64,000 nucleotides of DNA, taken from positions 310,001 to 374,000 of the forward strand of contig CAVVQV010000006.1 of NCBI GenBank assembly GCA_963750495.1. The letters run 5' to 3'. The stretch is from JANLYC01 sp963750495 (GTDB lineage Bacteria; Actinomycetota; Actinomycetes; Propionibacteriales; Nocardioidaceae). This document shows positions 35,390 through 43,556 of this stretch, in pieces. The translations under genes and the position numbers were made by a program. The stretch's first letter is position 1. Each line of letters opens with the position of its first letter. Under the pieces are notes generated by a model. That model was given only the letters and a program-made list of their open reading frames with translations. It made no database searches and was not told where the DNA came from.

Positions 35390-35851
35390 ATGCCCTTCTC
35401 CGCGGAGGTCCTGAGCTGGCTCACTCTGCTGGCGCTCGCACTGGCAGCGGTGGCGGCCGCACTCGCGGTTGCCGCGTACCAGCGTGCCGACGCGGCCCGC
35501 GGGAGGGGTCCCAAGACCAGCAGGCGTAAGCAGATTCCGCATCCTCGCGGGCCTGTCACACCGTTGACTTCCGATGAGGTGTCCGACGAGATCCACCGGC
35601 TGCGGCAGGACATGTCGACGACGTTGCGACACATGGCGGTCGTCCGGTACGACGCGTTCGGTGACATGGGGGGGCACCTGTCGTGGTCGATGGCGCTGCT
35701 CGACGACACGGGCGATGGTGTCGTTCTCACGTCGATCCACGGCCGCAGCGACTCCCGCACCTACGCCAAGAACGTCTCGTCGTGGACGGCAGAGCAGCAG
35801 CTGTCGCCGGAGGAGCAGGAAGCCATCGGCTTCGCCCGCGCCGAAGGTTAG
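35390..35851 (+). CDS. DUF4446 family membrane-anchored protein
   Basis: 153 residues from the ATG reading MPFSAEVLSWLTLL; an upstream GTG (35369) would add seven residues. One N-terminal helix (7-28) is followed by a basic linker and the DUF4446 core: MAVVRYDAFGDMGGHLSWSMALLDDTGDGVVLTSIHGR. Function of the family is unknown. The domain is predicted on the cytoplasmic side because of the Arg/Lys-rich linker. The stop codon overlaps the first unit of a 22-bp tandem repeat. Confidence 0.82.
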   Translation: MPFSAEVLSWLTLLALALAAVAAALAVAAYQRADAARGRGPKTSRRKQIPHPRGPVTPLTSDEVSDEIHRLRQDMSTTLRHMAVVRYDAFGDMGGHLSWSMALLDDTGDGVVLTSIHGRSDSRTYAKNVSSWTAEQQLSPEEQEAIGFARAEG

Positions 35852-35938
35852 AGCCACAACTCACGGCTCAAGGAGCCACAACTCACGGCTCAAGGAGCCA
35901 CAACTCACGGCTCAAGGAGCCACAACTCACGGTTCAAG
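35851..35938 (+). repeat. Four tandem copies of a 22-bp hairpin-forming unit
   Basis: Units start GAGCCACAAC and end GGCTCAAG; three are identical and the fourth has one change (GGTTC). GAGCC and GGCTC are complementary within a unit, and GGCTC-AAG-GAGCC is complementary between units, so alternative hairpin ladders can form. It fills the gap between the convergent DUF4446 and pheA genes. Confidence 0.92.
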
Positions 35939-35947
35939 GAAGTGGGG

Positions 35948-36880
35948 CTAGGAGCGGAGGCGGTTGAGCCAGGCGGAGGCGTCGGCGAAGTCGCTGTCGG
36001 ACGTACCGGCCGTCACCGTCGTGACCGCGCCGTCGGCCCTGGGGTAGGAACCCAGGAACCGTACGTCGGCGCACGTCCGGCGTAGCCCCATCAGCGCCTC
36101 CCCGACCCGTGCCTCGGCGACATGACCTTCGGCGTCGATCGAGAAGCAGTACCGGCCCAGCCGCGAGCCCGTGGGCCGCGACTCGATACGGGTGAGGTCC
36201 ACACCGCGTGCCGCGAACTGCTCGAGCAGCTCCAACAGGGCACCGGGGTGGTTGTCGTGGATGAAGGCCACGATCGAGGTCTTGTCGGCCCCGGTGGGCG
36301 CCGGCGGGCTGTCCGGCCGGGAGACGAGCACGAACCGCGTCACCGCGCCCGCCTGGTCGGCGATCGCCGTGGCCAGGGTGGCCAGCCGGTACGTCTCGGC
36401 GGCGATCGGAGCCGAGATGGCGGCGTCGTACGGTGCATCCTGGGCAGCCACCCGCGCGGCCGCGTGCGCCGTCGATGACTCGAGCACGATCTCGGCGTCG
36501 GGAAGATGGGTCGCGAGCCAGCGCCGGCACTGCGCCTCGGCGTGCGGGTGGGTCGCGACCCGCTTGATGTCCGCCGGCTTCGTACCGTGCTTGGCGAGCA
36601 GCGCGAACTGCACGTCGACGTGCATCTCGCGGGTGATCATCAGCGGCTCCCCGGTCGACAGCTCGTCGAGCGTGACCGCAACGCCACCCTCGACGGAGTT
36701 CTCGATCGGGACCACCGCACCGTCGGCCTCGGACGAGCGGACCGCGTCGAGCGCCGCCGTGACCGAACCGCACGGCTGCAGCTGCGCCTTCGCAGCTGCA
36801 GGCAGCGAGCGCAACGCCGTTTCGGTGAAGGTCCCGGCAGGTCCGAGATAGGCGTAGCGGGCGGGCGGGACTCCAGGCAT
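35948..36880 (-). CDS. pheA: Prephenate dehydratase
   Basis: A 310-residue monofunctional enzyme making phenylpyruvate from prephenate in phenylalanine synthesis. The catalytic domain starts RYAYLGPAGTFTETAL and contains VVPIENSVEGGVAVTLDEL and a TRFVLVSRP strand. The C-terminal ACT domain (about 205-285) begins TSIVAFIHDNHPGALLELL and has the ESRP(T/S) motif that binds phenylalanine, so feedback inhibition is expected. The ATG is 7 nt after TAGAGT, a leaderless arrangement; the start is fixed by the family N-terminus. Confidence 0.95.
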   Translation of the reverse strand: MPGVPPARYAYLGPAGTFTETALRSLPAAAKAQLQPCGSVTAALDAVRSSEADGAVVPIENSVEGGVAVTLDELSTGEPLMITREMHVDVQFALLAKHGTKPADIKRVATHPHAEAQCRRWLATHLPDAEIVLESSTAHAAARVAAQDAPYDAAISAPIAAETYRLATLATAIADQAGAVTRFVLVSRPDSPPAPTGADKTSIVAFIHDNHPGALLELLEQFAARGVDLTRIESRPTGSRLGRYCFSIDAEGHVAEARVGEALMGLRRTCADVRFLGSYPRADGAVTTVTAGTSDSDFADASAWLNRLRS

Positions 36881-36887
36881 GTCCCCC

Positions 36888-36906
36888 ACTCTAGGGAGGC
36901 TAGATT
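36888..36906. promoter_or_regulatory. Back-to-back -10 boxes of pheA and larB
   Basis: On the minus strand TAGAGT (36888-36893) lies 7 nt before the pheA ATG. On the plus strand TAGATT (36901-36906) lies 6 nt before the larB ATG. The -35 region of each promoter must therefore lie at or inside the start of the other gene. Confidence 0.6.
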
Positions 36907-36912
36907 CAGCGC

Positions 36913-37647
36913 ATGACCGACTCTCCCGATGTGGACGCGGCCGCGCACACCGCGTCCGCCACCGGACCGCACCTCGACCTCGGCTACGCACGCCTCGACG
37001 TCGACCGCGCGCACCGTACCGGCGATCCCGAGGTCGTGTACGGAGCAGGCAAAACGCCCGAACAGGTGGTCGAGCTGATGACCCGGCTGCGGGAGGCCCA
37101 TCCCGACCGGTGCGTGCTCGCCACCAGGCTCAGCGACGCGGCCATCGACCTGCTGCGTGAGCAGCTGCCCGCCGCCGTGATCGACGAGGTCGCCAAGGCG
37201 GCCACGTACGGCGATCTGCCGGTCCCGCGGGGTGAGGTGGCGGTCGTGTCCGCCGGGACCTCCGACGCACCTGTCGCGCACGAGGCCGCGCTCACGGTGC
37301 GGGTCTTCGGTGCTGCGACACGCCTGATCCCCGATGTGGGCGTTGCGGGACTCCACCGCGTGCTCGGCGTACGCTCGGAGCTGGAAGAGGCGGACTGTCT
37401 CATAGTGATCGCCGGAATGGAAGGTGCCCTCCCTTCGGTGGTGGGGGGACTGACCGGACGGCCCCTGGTGGCTATCCCCTCTTCGGTTGGTTATGGGGCG
37501 TCTTTTGGCGGGTTGGCTGCCCTGCTTGCGATGCTGAATTCCTGCGCCCCCGGAGTCGTCGTGGTCAACATCGACAACGGCTTCGGTGCCGGCGTATTTG
37601 CCGCCCGCGTTGCTCGCAACGCCGCACCGAGAGGAACCGAGTCGTGA
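36913..37647 (+). CDS. larB: LarB, pyridinium-3,5-biscarboxylic acid mononucleotide synthase
   Basis: 244 residues. LarB carboxylates and hydrolyses nicotinic acid adenine dinucleotide in the first step of nickel-pincer cofactor synthesis. The protein shows DLGYARLDVDRAHRTGDPEVVYGAGKTPEQ, then AVVSAGTSDAPVAHEA and VAGMEGALPSVVGGL-like segments that identify the family (PurE-like fold in residues 110-240). It overlaps larC by GTGA, implying coupled translation. Sulfur-transfer partner LarE and a lactate racemase LarA are not in this window. Confidence 0.93.
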   Translation: MTDSPDVDAAAHTASATGPHLDLGYARLDVDRAHRTGDPEVVYGAGKTPEQVVELMTRLREAHPDRCVLATRLSDAAIDLLREQLPAAVIDEVAKAATYGDLPVPRGEVAVVSAGTSDAPVAHEAALTVRVFGAATRLIPDVGVAGLHRVLGVRSELEEADCLIVIAGMEGALPSVVGGLTGRPLVAIPSSVGYGASFGGLAALLAMLNSCAPGVVVVNIDNGFGAGVFAARVARNAAPRGTES

Positions 37648-38813
37648 TCGGCTGGATCGACGCATCATCCGGAGCATCCGGCGACATGCTGCTGGGCGCC
37701 TTGCTCGATGCGGGCGCCGAGGAGGACTTCATCCGGCGCTCCATCAACGCTGTGGCTCCTGAGCAGACCACCCTGTCCCTGGTCCGGGCTCAACGCGGCT
37801 CACTGTGGGGCAACCACGCCTTCGTCGAAGTGACAGACTCCAACACTCGGCGCGGCCTGGGCGACGTCGTCGCCCTCATCTCCGCTGCCAAGCTGCAGCC
37901 TGAGGTCCAGCGTCACGCGATCGAGGTGTTCAGCAAGCTCGGTGCCGCTGAGGCCGCGGTCCACGGCGTCAGTGTCAACGAGGTCCACTTCCACGAGGTC
38001 GGTGCCCTCGACGCGATCGCCGACATCGTCGGTGTCTGTGCCGGGTTCGTCAGCCTCGGACTGTCGGAGCTCATCTGCAGCCCGGTGGCTGTGGGCTCGG
38101 GCACCGTATCCACCAACCACGGCGAGATGAGCATCCCGCCGCCCGCGGTCGTTGCGATGCTTCGTGGCGCACCGACGTACTCCGGTCAGATCAAGACCGA
38201 GATGTGCACCCCGACCGGCGCCGCCCTGCTCTCGCACTGGGTCACCTCGTGGGGCACCCAGCCGATGATGACGGTCGACCAGATCGGCACCGGCTGCGGC
38301 ACCAAGGACTTCGAGAACCACGCCAACGTGCTCCGCATCTTCCTCGGCGTCCCGCACGAGGCCACGCTGGCTCAGGCGGTCCTGTACGAGACCAACGTCG
38401 ACGACCTCGACCCGCGGTTGTGGCCGGCCACGCTCCAACGCCTGCTCGACTCCGGCGCGTCCGACGCCTGGCTGACTCCGATCATCATGAAGAAGGGCCG
38501 CCCCGCGTACACCCTGTCGGTGCTGCTCAAGGCAGGCGCGGCGGTCGACGTCCGCCAGGTGATCTTCACGGAGACATCGGCCATCGGCCTGCGTGAGACG
38601 TACGTCGGCAAGCACGAGCTCGACCGCCAGATCGAGAAGATCGAGGTCGACGACCGCCCTATCGGGGTCAAGCTCGCGCTGACCAACGGACACGTGGTCA
38701 ACGTCCAGCCCGAGTACGAAGACGTGGCTGCCGCCGCGAAGGCACTCGAACGCCCGATGAAGGCGGTCATGGCCGACGCGATCGCCGCCTCGGCGCACTT
38801 CTGGGAGCGCTGA
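37644..38813 (+). CDS. larC: LarC, nickel-pincer cofactor nickel-insertion enzyme (single frame)
   Basis: 389 residues from a GTG that overlaps the larB stop. Start reads IGWIDASSGASGDMLLGALLDAG, and the motifs HFHEVGALDAIADIVG and MCTPTGAALLSHW are those of LarC. LarC inserts Ni into the pyridinium bis-thiocarboxylate cofactor using CTP. In Lactobacillus plantarum larC is split in two frames joined by ribosomal frameshifting; here it is one unbroken frame. A 7-bp hairpin follows the stop. Confidence 0.94.
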   Translation: MIGWIDASSGASGDMLLGALLDAGAEEDFIRRSINAVAPEQTTLSLVRAQRGSLWGNHAFVEVTDSNTRRGLGDVVALISAAKLQPEVQRHAIEVFSKLGAAEAAVHGVSVNEVHFHEVGALDAIADIVGVCAGFVSLGLSELICSPVAVGSGTVSTNHGEMSIPPPAVVAMLRGAPTYSGQIKTEMCTPTGAALLSHWVTSWGTQPMMTVDQIGTGCGTKDFENHANVLRIFLGVPHEATLAQAVLYETNVDDLDPRLWPATLQRLLDSGASDAWLTPIIMKKGRPAYTLSVLLKAGAAVDVRQVIFTETSAIGLRETYVGKHELDRQIEKIEVDDRPIGVKLALTNGHVVNVQPEYEDVAAAAKALERPMKAVMADAIAASAHFWER

Positions 38814-38814
38814 C

Positions 38815-38840
38815 CGCTGGTCTGTGCCTGACCACCAGCG
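38815..38840 (+). terminator. Hairpin after larC
   Basis: CGCTGGT / ACCAGCG, 7-bp stem with a 12-nt loop immediately after the stop codon. Confidence 0.45.
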
Positions 38841-38920
38841 CGACTGACAGGCCCTTCAGGACGAAAGGCCGTGATCGGTAGACTCACCCGGTCCTCCCGT
38901 CGTCGACTGTTGGGTTCTGC

Positions 38921-39526
38921 ATGGACTGGCACGTGCTCGCGATCAGCTTCGGGTTGATCTTCCCGGTCGAGCTGCCCGACAAGACCTTCGTCGCTGCCCT
39001 GGTCCTCTCCACCCGCTACCGACCGTTGGCGGTCTGGATCGGCGTCGGTCTGGCCTTCGGCGTCCAGTGCGCCGTCGCCGTGTCGGCGGGTCATGCCGTC
39101 TCGTTCCTGCCGGAGTGGGTCGTGCACTCCCTGAGCACCGTCATGTTCCTCATCGGCGCCATCATCTTGTTCCGCGCGGCCCCGCACGCCGACAACGAAG
39201 AGAAGGAGCAGGAGGAGGAGTTCGCCAGCAAGGCGGTGCACGACCAGAAGGGCTGGCATGCGGTGCTCGCGTCTTTCCTGGTCCTCTTCGCGGCCGAGTG
39301 GGGCGACCTGTCCCAGATCCTCACGCTCAACCTGGTCGCCAAGTACGGTTCGCCGGTCTCGGTGTTCGTCGGCTCATGGGCTGCCCTGCTGACCGTGTCG
39401 GGCCTCGCCGTGATCGGTGGCCGGGTTCTCCTGCGGTACATGCGTCTGTCGGTCCTGCACTACATCGCCGGCAGTGTCTGCCTGGTCTTCGTCGCCGTCG
39501 GCGTCACACAGCTGGCCATCGCATGA
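38921..39526 (+). CDS. TMEM165/GDT1-family cation exchanger (UPF0016)
   Basis: 201 residues, six helices in two inverted halves. The two family motifs are FPVELPDKTFVAAL (about 15-28) and FAAEWGDLSQILTL (about 124-137), corresponding to E-x-G-D-(K/R)-(T/S). A central charged loop (90-110) separates the halves. Members exchange Mn2+ or Ca2+ for protons; in bacteria Mn export is best supported. No yybP-ykoY riboswitch is visible upstream. A TAGACT box at 38879-38884 could be the -10, giving a leader of about 30 nt. Confidence 0.9.
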   Translation: MDWHVLAISFGLIFPVELPDKTFVAALVLSTRYRPLAVWIGVGLAFGVQCAVAVSAGHAVSFLPEWVVHSLSTVMFLIGAIILFRAAPHADNEEKEQEEEFASKAVHDQKGWHAVLASFLVLFAAEWGDLSQILTLNLVAKYGSPVSVFVGSWAALLTVSGLAVIGGRVLLRYMRLSVLHYIAGSVCLVFVAVGVTQLAIA

Positions 39527-39537
39527 CCGTGCGGCAC

Positions 39538-39543
39538 TAGGCT
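39538..39543 (+). promoter_or_regulatory. -10 box for leaderless arcA mRNA
   Basis: TAGGCT, 7 nt before the ATG; no ribosome binding site. Confidence 0.55.
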
Positions 39544-39550
39544 CGGCCTC

Positions 39551-40774
39551 ATGACGAGTCTCCAGGTCCCGTTGGGCGCGGACAGTGAAGTCGGCCGGCT
39601 CCGAACGGTCATGTTGCACCGGCCGGGCCCCGAGCTGAAACGGCTCACCCCACGCAACAACGACTCCTTGCTGTTCGACGGGATTCCTTGGGTCGGTCGG
39701 GCGCAGGAGGAGCACGACACCTTCGCCGACGCCCTTCGCGACCGAGGCGTCGAGGTGCTCTACCTCATCGACCTGCTCGTCGAGACGCTCGAGCAGCCTC
39801 AGGCACGCATCCAGGCGATCGGCCAGATCACCGCGAGCCTGCGTCTCGGCGACACGCTTCGCCGCTATCTGAAGAACTGGCTCGAGCAGCTCTCACCTGA
39901 GCAGTTGGCCACCTCGATCACCGCCGGGGTCCGCAACGACGAGGTGCGGGGCGGCTACGGGCTCGTCACCAGCCTGCTGCCGAGCGACGACTTCCTGCTC
40001 GACCCGCTGCCGAACCTGCTGTTCACGCGCGACTCCTCGGTCTGGCTGCGCGACCGCGTCGCGGTGACCAGCCTGGCGATGCCGGCCCGTGCGCGCGAGA
40101 CCCAGCTCACCGAGCTGATCTACACGTTCCATGCTCGCTTTGCGGGCGTCGAGCGGGTGCACGGCTGGCAGGCGGAGCACGTCGAAGGTGGTGACGTCTT
40201 GCTGCTGGGGCCCGGCGTGATCGCCGTCGGCGTCGGCGAGCGGACCACTCCCGCCGGTGTCGAGCGCTTCGCCCGCAGGGCGTTCGCCGACCATGTGGCG
40301 CACACGGTCCTGGCCGTACCAATCGCTCAGGAACGGGCGACCATGCACCTCGACACGGTCTGCACGATGGTCGACGTCGACTCGATCGTGATGTATCCCA
40401 ACGTGGCAGACACGTTGGCGGCACATGCGGTGACCTGCCGTGAGCCGCACGCCGACGAGGCGCAGATCGAGCTGTCCGTCGCCGCCGCCGAGCCCTTCCT
40501 GGTAGCTGCCGCCAAGGCCATGGGCATCGACACGTTGCGCCAGATCGACACGGGGCTGGACCCGGTCACTGCAGAACGCGAGCAGTGGGACGACGGCAAC
40601 AACACGCTGGCGATCGCGCCCCGGCTGGCCGTTGCGTACGAGCGCAACGTCGAGACGAACGAGCGGCTGCGTGAGGCCGGCATCGACGTGGTGACGATCG
40701 CTGGTTCGGAACTGGGCTCGGGACGCGGCGGCCCGCGCTGCATGTCGTGCCCGGTCTCGCGCGACCCACTCTGA
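39551..40774 (+). CDS. arcA: Arginine deiminase
   Basis: The 407-residue enzyme converts arginine to citrulline and ammonia. Guanidino-group motifs are present: LLFTRDSSVWL, HVEGGDVLLLG, MHLDTVCTMVD, and the catalytic cysteine in GGPRCMSCPV (Cys397). Start region LGADSEVGRLRTVMLHRPGPELKRLTP is typical. ArcB, ArcC and ArcD are not adjacent, so it does not sit in a full arginine deiminase operon here. It may serve acid resistance or arginine catabolism together with enzymes elsewhere. Confidence 0.96.
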   Translation: MTSLQVPLGADSEVGRLRTVMLHRPGPELKRLTPRNNDSLLFDGIPWVGRAQEEHDTFADALRDRGVEVLYLIDLLVETLEQPQARIQAIGQITASLRLGDTLRRYLKNWLEQLSPEQLATSITAGVRNDEVRGGYGLVTSLLPSDDFLLDPLPNLLFTRDSSVWLRDRVAVTSLAMPARARETQLTELIYTFHARFAGVERVHGWQAEHVEGGDVLLLGPGVIAVGVGERTTPAGVERFARRAFADHVAHTVLAVPIAQERATMHLDTVCTMVDVDSIVMYPNVADTLAAHAVTCREPHADEAQIELSVAAAEPFLVAAAKAMGIDTLRQIDTGLDPVTAEREQWDDGNNTLAIAPRLAVAYERNVETNERLREAGIDVVTIAGSELGSGRGGPRCMSCPVSRDPL

Positions 40775-40873
40775 GAGCCGCGACCCAGGCAGGAAGTCAG
40801 CACACCTGGGTGCGGACATGGAGAACCCGGCCGTTACTGACGGGGGATACAGCAACGACCGGGTGTCCTTGCA

Positions 40874-40985
40874 GCATAAAGTGCAACAGCACGAGATACA
40901 AGCGTTGCTACTCATCAGTTGCATACGAGTTTATGCGGCCGACGCCGTAGCGTCAGCTGCCGCTTTTTGTTGCCGCTGACGTTAC
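40874..40985. other. AT-richer intergenic segment with two inverted repeats
   Basis: Between arcA and the SEC-C gene. First pair: GCATAAAGTGCAAC (40874-40887) against GTTGCA-TACGAG-TTTATGC (40918-40936). Second pair: GTAGCGTCAGC (40947-40957) against GCTGACGTTAC (40975-40985), 10 of 11 positions paired, with CTTTTT in the loop. The composition is clearly lower in GC than the flanks. It may hold terminators for both convergent genes or a small RNA. Confidence 0.5.
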
Positions 40986-41013
40986 CTCTCACAACTAGCC
41001 ATTGACCAGGGCC

Positions 41014-41967
41014 TTACCGGATCGTGATCTGCCGGTTGGCGAGCCCGTTGCGTGCCGACCGTTCACGTTCGGTCAGGGCCGAGTCATCGCCGAGCGCGTC
41101 GCCAAGCCGTTCAGCAAAGCGGCCGGCCCACTCCTCCAGGGCCTCCGCACCGGTCCCCACGGGGAGATCCCACACCGGAACAAGCAGCCCATGCGCACGG
41201 AACGACCCCACCAGACGCGAGTCCGGGCCGAGCCGGTCGGCGTCTGCCGAGTGGAGCCGCGCGAGCGCTGTCAGCAGCTTCTCCTCATCGTGGGGAAGCA
41301 CCCAGCGAAGGTGTTCCTTCGTGCCCACGGAGGTCCAGTACGCCGCTTCGACGGACGCGAGCCGCGTGGTCGGGTCGATCGAGGAGTTGAGCTGCTCGAG
41401 GGTGGCGGCCACCGCCGCCTCGTCCTCGTCGGAGCCGTCGAACCAGAACTCGAAGCCCTCCATGACCTCGACGTCGAACGCGCTGGCCGGATCGACGACG
41501 TCCTGAAGTCGTGGGCCGCCACCGGCAAGCTCGGGCATGACGACCGTTGTGCCGGGCTCGGCCCCGAGGCCGAGCCGGAGTGCCTCAGCGAAGTCCCGGC
41601 TCGGGTCACCGGACTGGTGCGTCACCTGCACTGCCACCCAGACGTGACCGTCGCCCCGTCGCTGCGCGGGGGCGATGCCCGGCAGGACCGTGACCGCCGC
41701 AACCGCCGCTTCCTTGCCCAGCCCGTCGAACGCGGTCGGTAGCAGGGTGAGCTCTGCCTTCGCCGCCGGGACGAACTCGCGCATCGCCACCCAGTCACAC
41801 TCGCCCGGCAGTCCGGCGAAGGTCCTGACCACGTACGCGCCGCTCCCACCATCGGCGCCGCCATGACACGCCTTGTAGCGCTTGCCCGAACCGCATGGAC
41901 AGGGCTGGCGGGGACCGATGCCGTCGGCCTTGGGGGACGGAGCCCGAGAACGCGCCTTCTTGCCCAT
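41014..41967 (-). CDS. SEC-C motif protein (DUF5926 type)
   Basis: 317 residues starting at an ATG preceded by AAAGG. The basic N-terminus MGKKARSRAPSP leads into a SEC-C zinc motif, PCPCGSGKRYKACHGG (residues 24-39), the same knuckle as at the end of SecA. The rest (50-317) is an actinobacterial domain with repeated acidic patches and GTTVVMPELAGGGPRL, matching DUF5926. Function is unknown; SEC-C motifs bind zinc and often contact nucleic acid or chaperones. Confidence 0.85.
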   Translation of the reverse strand: MGKKARSRAPSPKADGIGPRQPCPCGSGKRYKACHGGADGGSGAYVVRTFAGLPGECDWVAMREFVPAAKAELTLLPTAFDGLGKEAAVAAVTVLPGIAPAQRRGDGHVWVAVQVTHQSGDPSRDFAEALRLGLGAEPGTTVVMPELAGGGPRLQDVVDPASAFDVEVMEGFEFWFDGSDEDEAAVAATLEQLNSSIDPTTRLASVEAAYWTSVGTKEHLRWVLPHDEEKLLTALARLHSADADRLGPDSRLVGSFRAHGLLVPVWDLPVGTGAEALEEWAGRFAERLGDALGDDSALTERERSARNGLANRQITIR

Positions 41968-42086
41968 GACGGCGACCTTTCCCGTGCGACGCGGCAGCTC
42001 TCGGAGTCGAGGCGCCTGGACCAGCTGCAAGTCTGACGCAAGCCGGACCCAGAGCATCGCGCGGGGCTCTGCGCCGCCGTGATCCC

Positions 42087-42524
42087 TCAGGCCAGCGCGA
42101 GGACGCCGAAGACCGTGTTTCCGGCGTGGGTCTCGTGCACGCCCCAGTCACGGGTCAGGGTTCGCACGATGGACAGCCCGCGCCCCCCGAGCGCGAGCGG
42201 AGGCGGGTTGAGCAGGGTCGGCAACGTCGGCGAACCGCCGTCGGTGACGAACAGCCGGATCGTGTCGGCCTCCACACGCATCCCGACCCGGATCGTGCCG
42301 TCCGGCAACGGGCGGGCATGGCGCAGGGCGTTGCCCAGCAGCTCGCTGATGACGAGCCGGGCGTCCTCGACCAGGTTGGTGTCGGCGCCCAGACGGCGCA
42401 TCACTCCACCGACCGTCGTGCGGGCAGACCGTACGGCACGCGCAGCGAACGGGAACGTCCACACCTCGGCTCCCGCCTCAGCGCCGCCCGAATCAGCGGC
42501 CTCGGCGGGGTTCGTCGGGTTCAC
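42087..42524 (-). CDS. RsbW-like histidine kinase-type ATPase
   Basis: About 145 residues. The GHKL ATPase fold is shown by the N box ISELLGNALRHARP, the G1 segment FVTDGGSP and GGRGLSIVRTLTRDWGV. These match anti-sigma serine kinases or orphan ATP-binding regulators common in actinobacteria. The start is uncertain: GTG here, or TTG at 42557; neither has a clear ribosome binding site. It may act on the SigB/F-type factor at 61310, but there is no adjacent partner. Confidence 0.8.
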   Translation of the reverse strand: MNPTNPAEAADSGGAEAGAEVWTFPFAARAVRSARTTVGGVMRRLGADTNLVEDARLVISELLGNALRHARPLPDGTIRVGMRVEADTIRLFVTDGGSPTLPTLLNPPPLALGGRGLSIVRTLTRDWGVHETHAGNTVFGVLALA

Positions 42525-42617
42525 AGGCCAATCACGCAGACCACTGTGACCACTCAAGGCCGTGTTGGCAAGGGAAACTGCTCGGGGGCTGCGGGTGAGC
42601 GGCGCGAGCGCGTGCTG

Positions 42618-43487
42618 TCACGCCGTGCGCGCCTGGAGGATCCGCATGGTCGCCCCCGGCTTGTCGGTGATCACCGCATCGACCCCGAGTGCTGCGCACA
42701 GCTCGACGTCGACCGGATTGTTCACCGTCCAGACGTGGACCTGGTGTCCGGCCGTGTGCGCCTTCTCGACGTACTCCGGGTGCGCACGGATGATGTCGAT
42801 GGACGGGCCCGCCACGCTGGCACCGAGTGGCAGCGAGCCGTCACGGAATCGCAGCGGCACCCGGTCCATGAGGTAGACCGTCTGCAGCGTCGGCGCCAGC
42901 TCAAGGCACCGTCGCAGGCTCATCCACGAGAAGCTCATGACCCTGGCCGGCGAGGTGGTCCCACGACGCGGGCGGGCCCAGCCGTAGCGGTCCAGCAGCT
43001 CGACCAACCGATGTTCGACCAGGCCCGCGAACCGGGTCGGGTGCTTGGTCTCGATCGCGACCTCGACGCGGCGGTCATAGTCGCGCACGGTGTCGAGAAG
43101 CCGCTCGAGCGTCAGGATCGTCTTGGTCGACGCCGCCTCTTCCTCGGCCTCCTCGTCGAGTTCGGTCCAGGGCTGCTTCCACGACGACCAGTCGAGGGCC
43201 TCCAGCTGCTGGAGGTGCAGCGTCGACACGGCGCCCTTGCCGCTGCTGGTGCGCTCGATCCGTCGATCATGGACGCAGACGAGATGCCCGTCGGCCGTCA
43301 TCCGCACATCACACTCGAGCGCTTCGGCCCCTTCGTCGAGCGCATGCACGTATGCCGCCAGCGTGTGTTCCGGCTTGGCGTCGCTCGAGCCACGGTGGGC
43401 AACGACCTGGGGAGGCTCGACGCTCGGGGACCAGGTGATCTGTGGCCGCCGACGCAGGCGCAGCCCCAGGCCCCGGCTCTTCGTCAC
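42618..43487 (-). CDS. Glycerophosphodiester phosphodiesterase
   Basis: 289 residues with a TIM-barrel GDPD domain. The catalytic set is visible in VVAHRGSSDAKPEHTLAAY (His31, Arg32, Glu41), ALECDVRMTADGHLVCVHD and VEVAIETKHPT. It hydrolyses glycerophosphodiesters to glycerol-3-phosphate and an alcohol. An Arg-rich N-terminus is present but no signal peptide, so it should act in the cytoplasm. GTG start. Confidence 0.93.
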   Translation of the reverse strand: MTKSRGLGLRLRRRPQITWSPSVEPPQVVAHRGSSDAKPEHTLAAYVHALDEGAEALECDVRMTADGHLVCVHDRRIERTSSGKGAVSTLHLQQLEALDWSSWKQPWTELDEEAEEEAASTKTILTLERLLDTVRDYDRRVEVAIETKHPTRFAGLVEHRLVELLDRYGWARPRRGTTSPARVMSFSWMSLRRCLELAPTLQTVYLMDRVPLRFRDGSLPLGASVAGPSIDIIRAHPEYVEKAHTAGHQVHVWTVNNPVDVELCAALGVDAVITDKPGATMRILQARTA

Positions 43488-43556
43488 GGCTCAATCGTGG
43501 CATGTCCCGGCAGGTCCTGAGGCCAAGACCTCGACACCGGGCGCCGGCGCGTCGGA

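Noticed and set aside
37644..38813. Programmed frameshift in larC
   Set aside because: The frame is continuous from the GTG to the stop, so no frameshift is needed.
38814..38920. yybP-ykoY manganese riboswitch before the GDT1 exchanger gene
   Set aside because: Expected because related Mn exporters often carry it, but the conserved core sequence is not present and the leader is too short.
40747..40950. Small frame in the intergenic region after arcA
   Set aside because: Starts inside arcA in another frame, has no ribosome binding site and reads as random Arg/Thr-rich text; the region is better described as inverted repeats.
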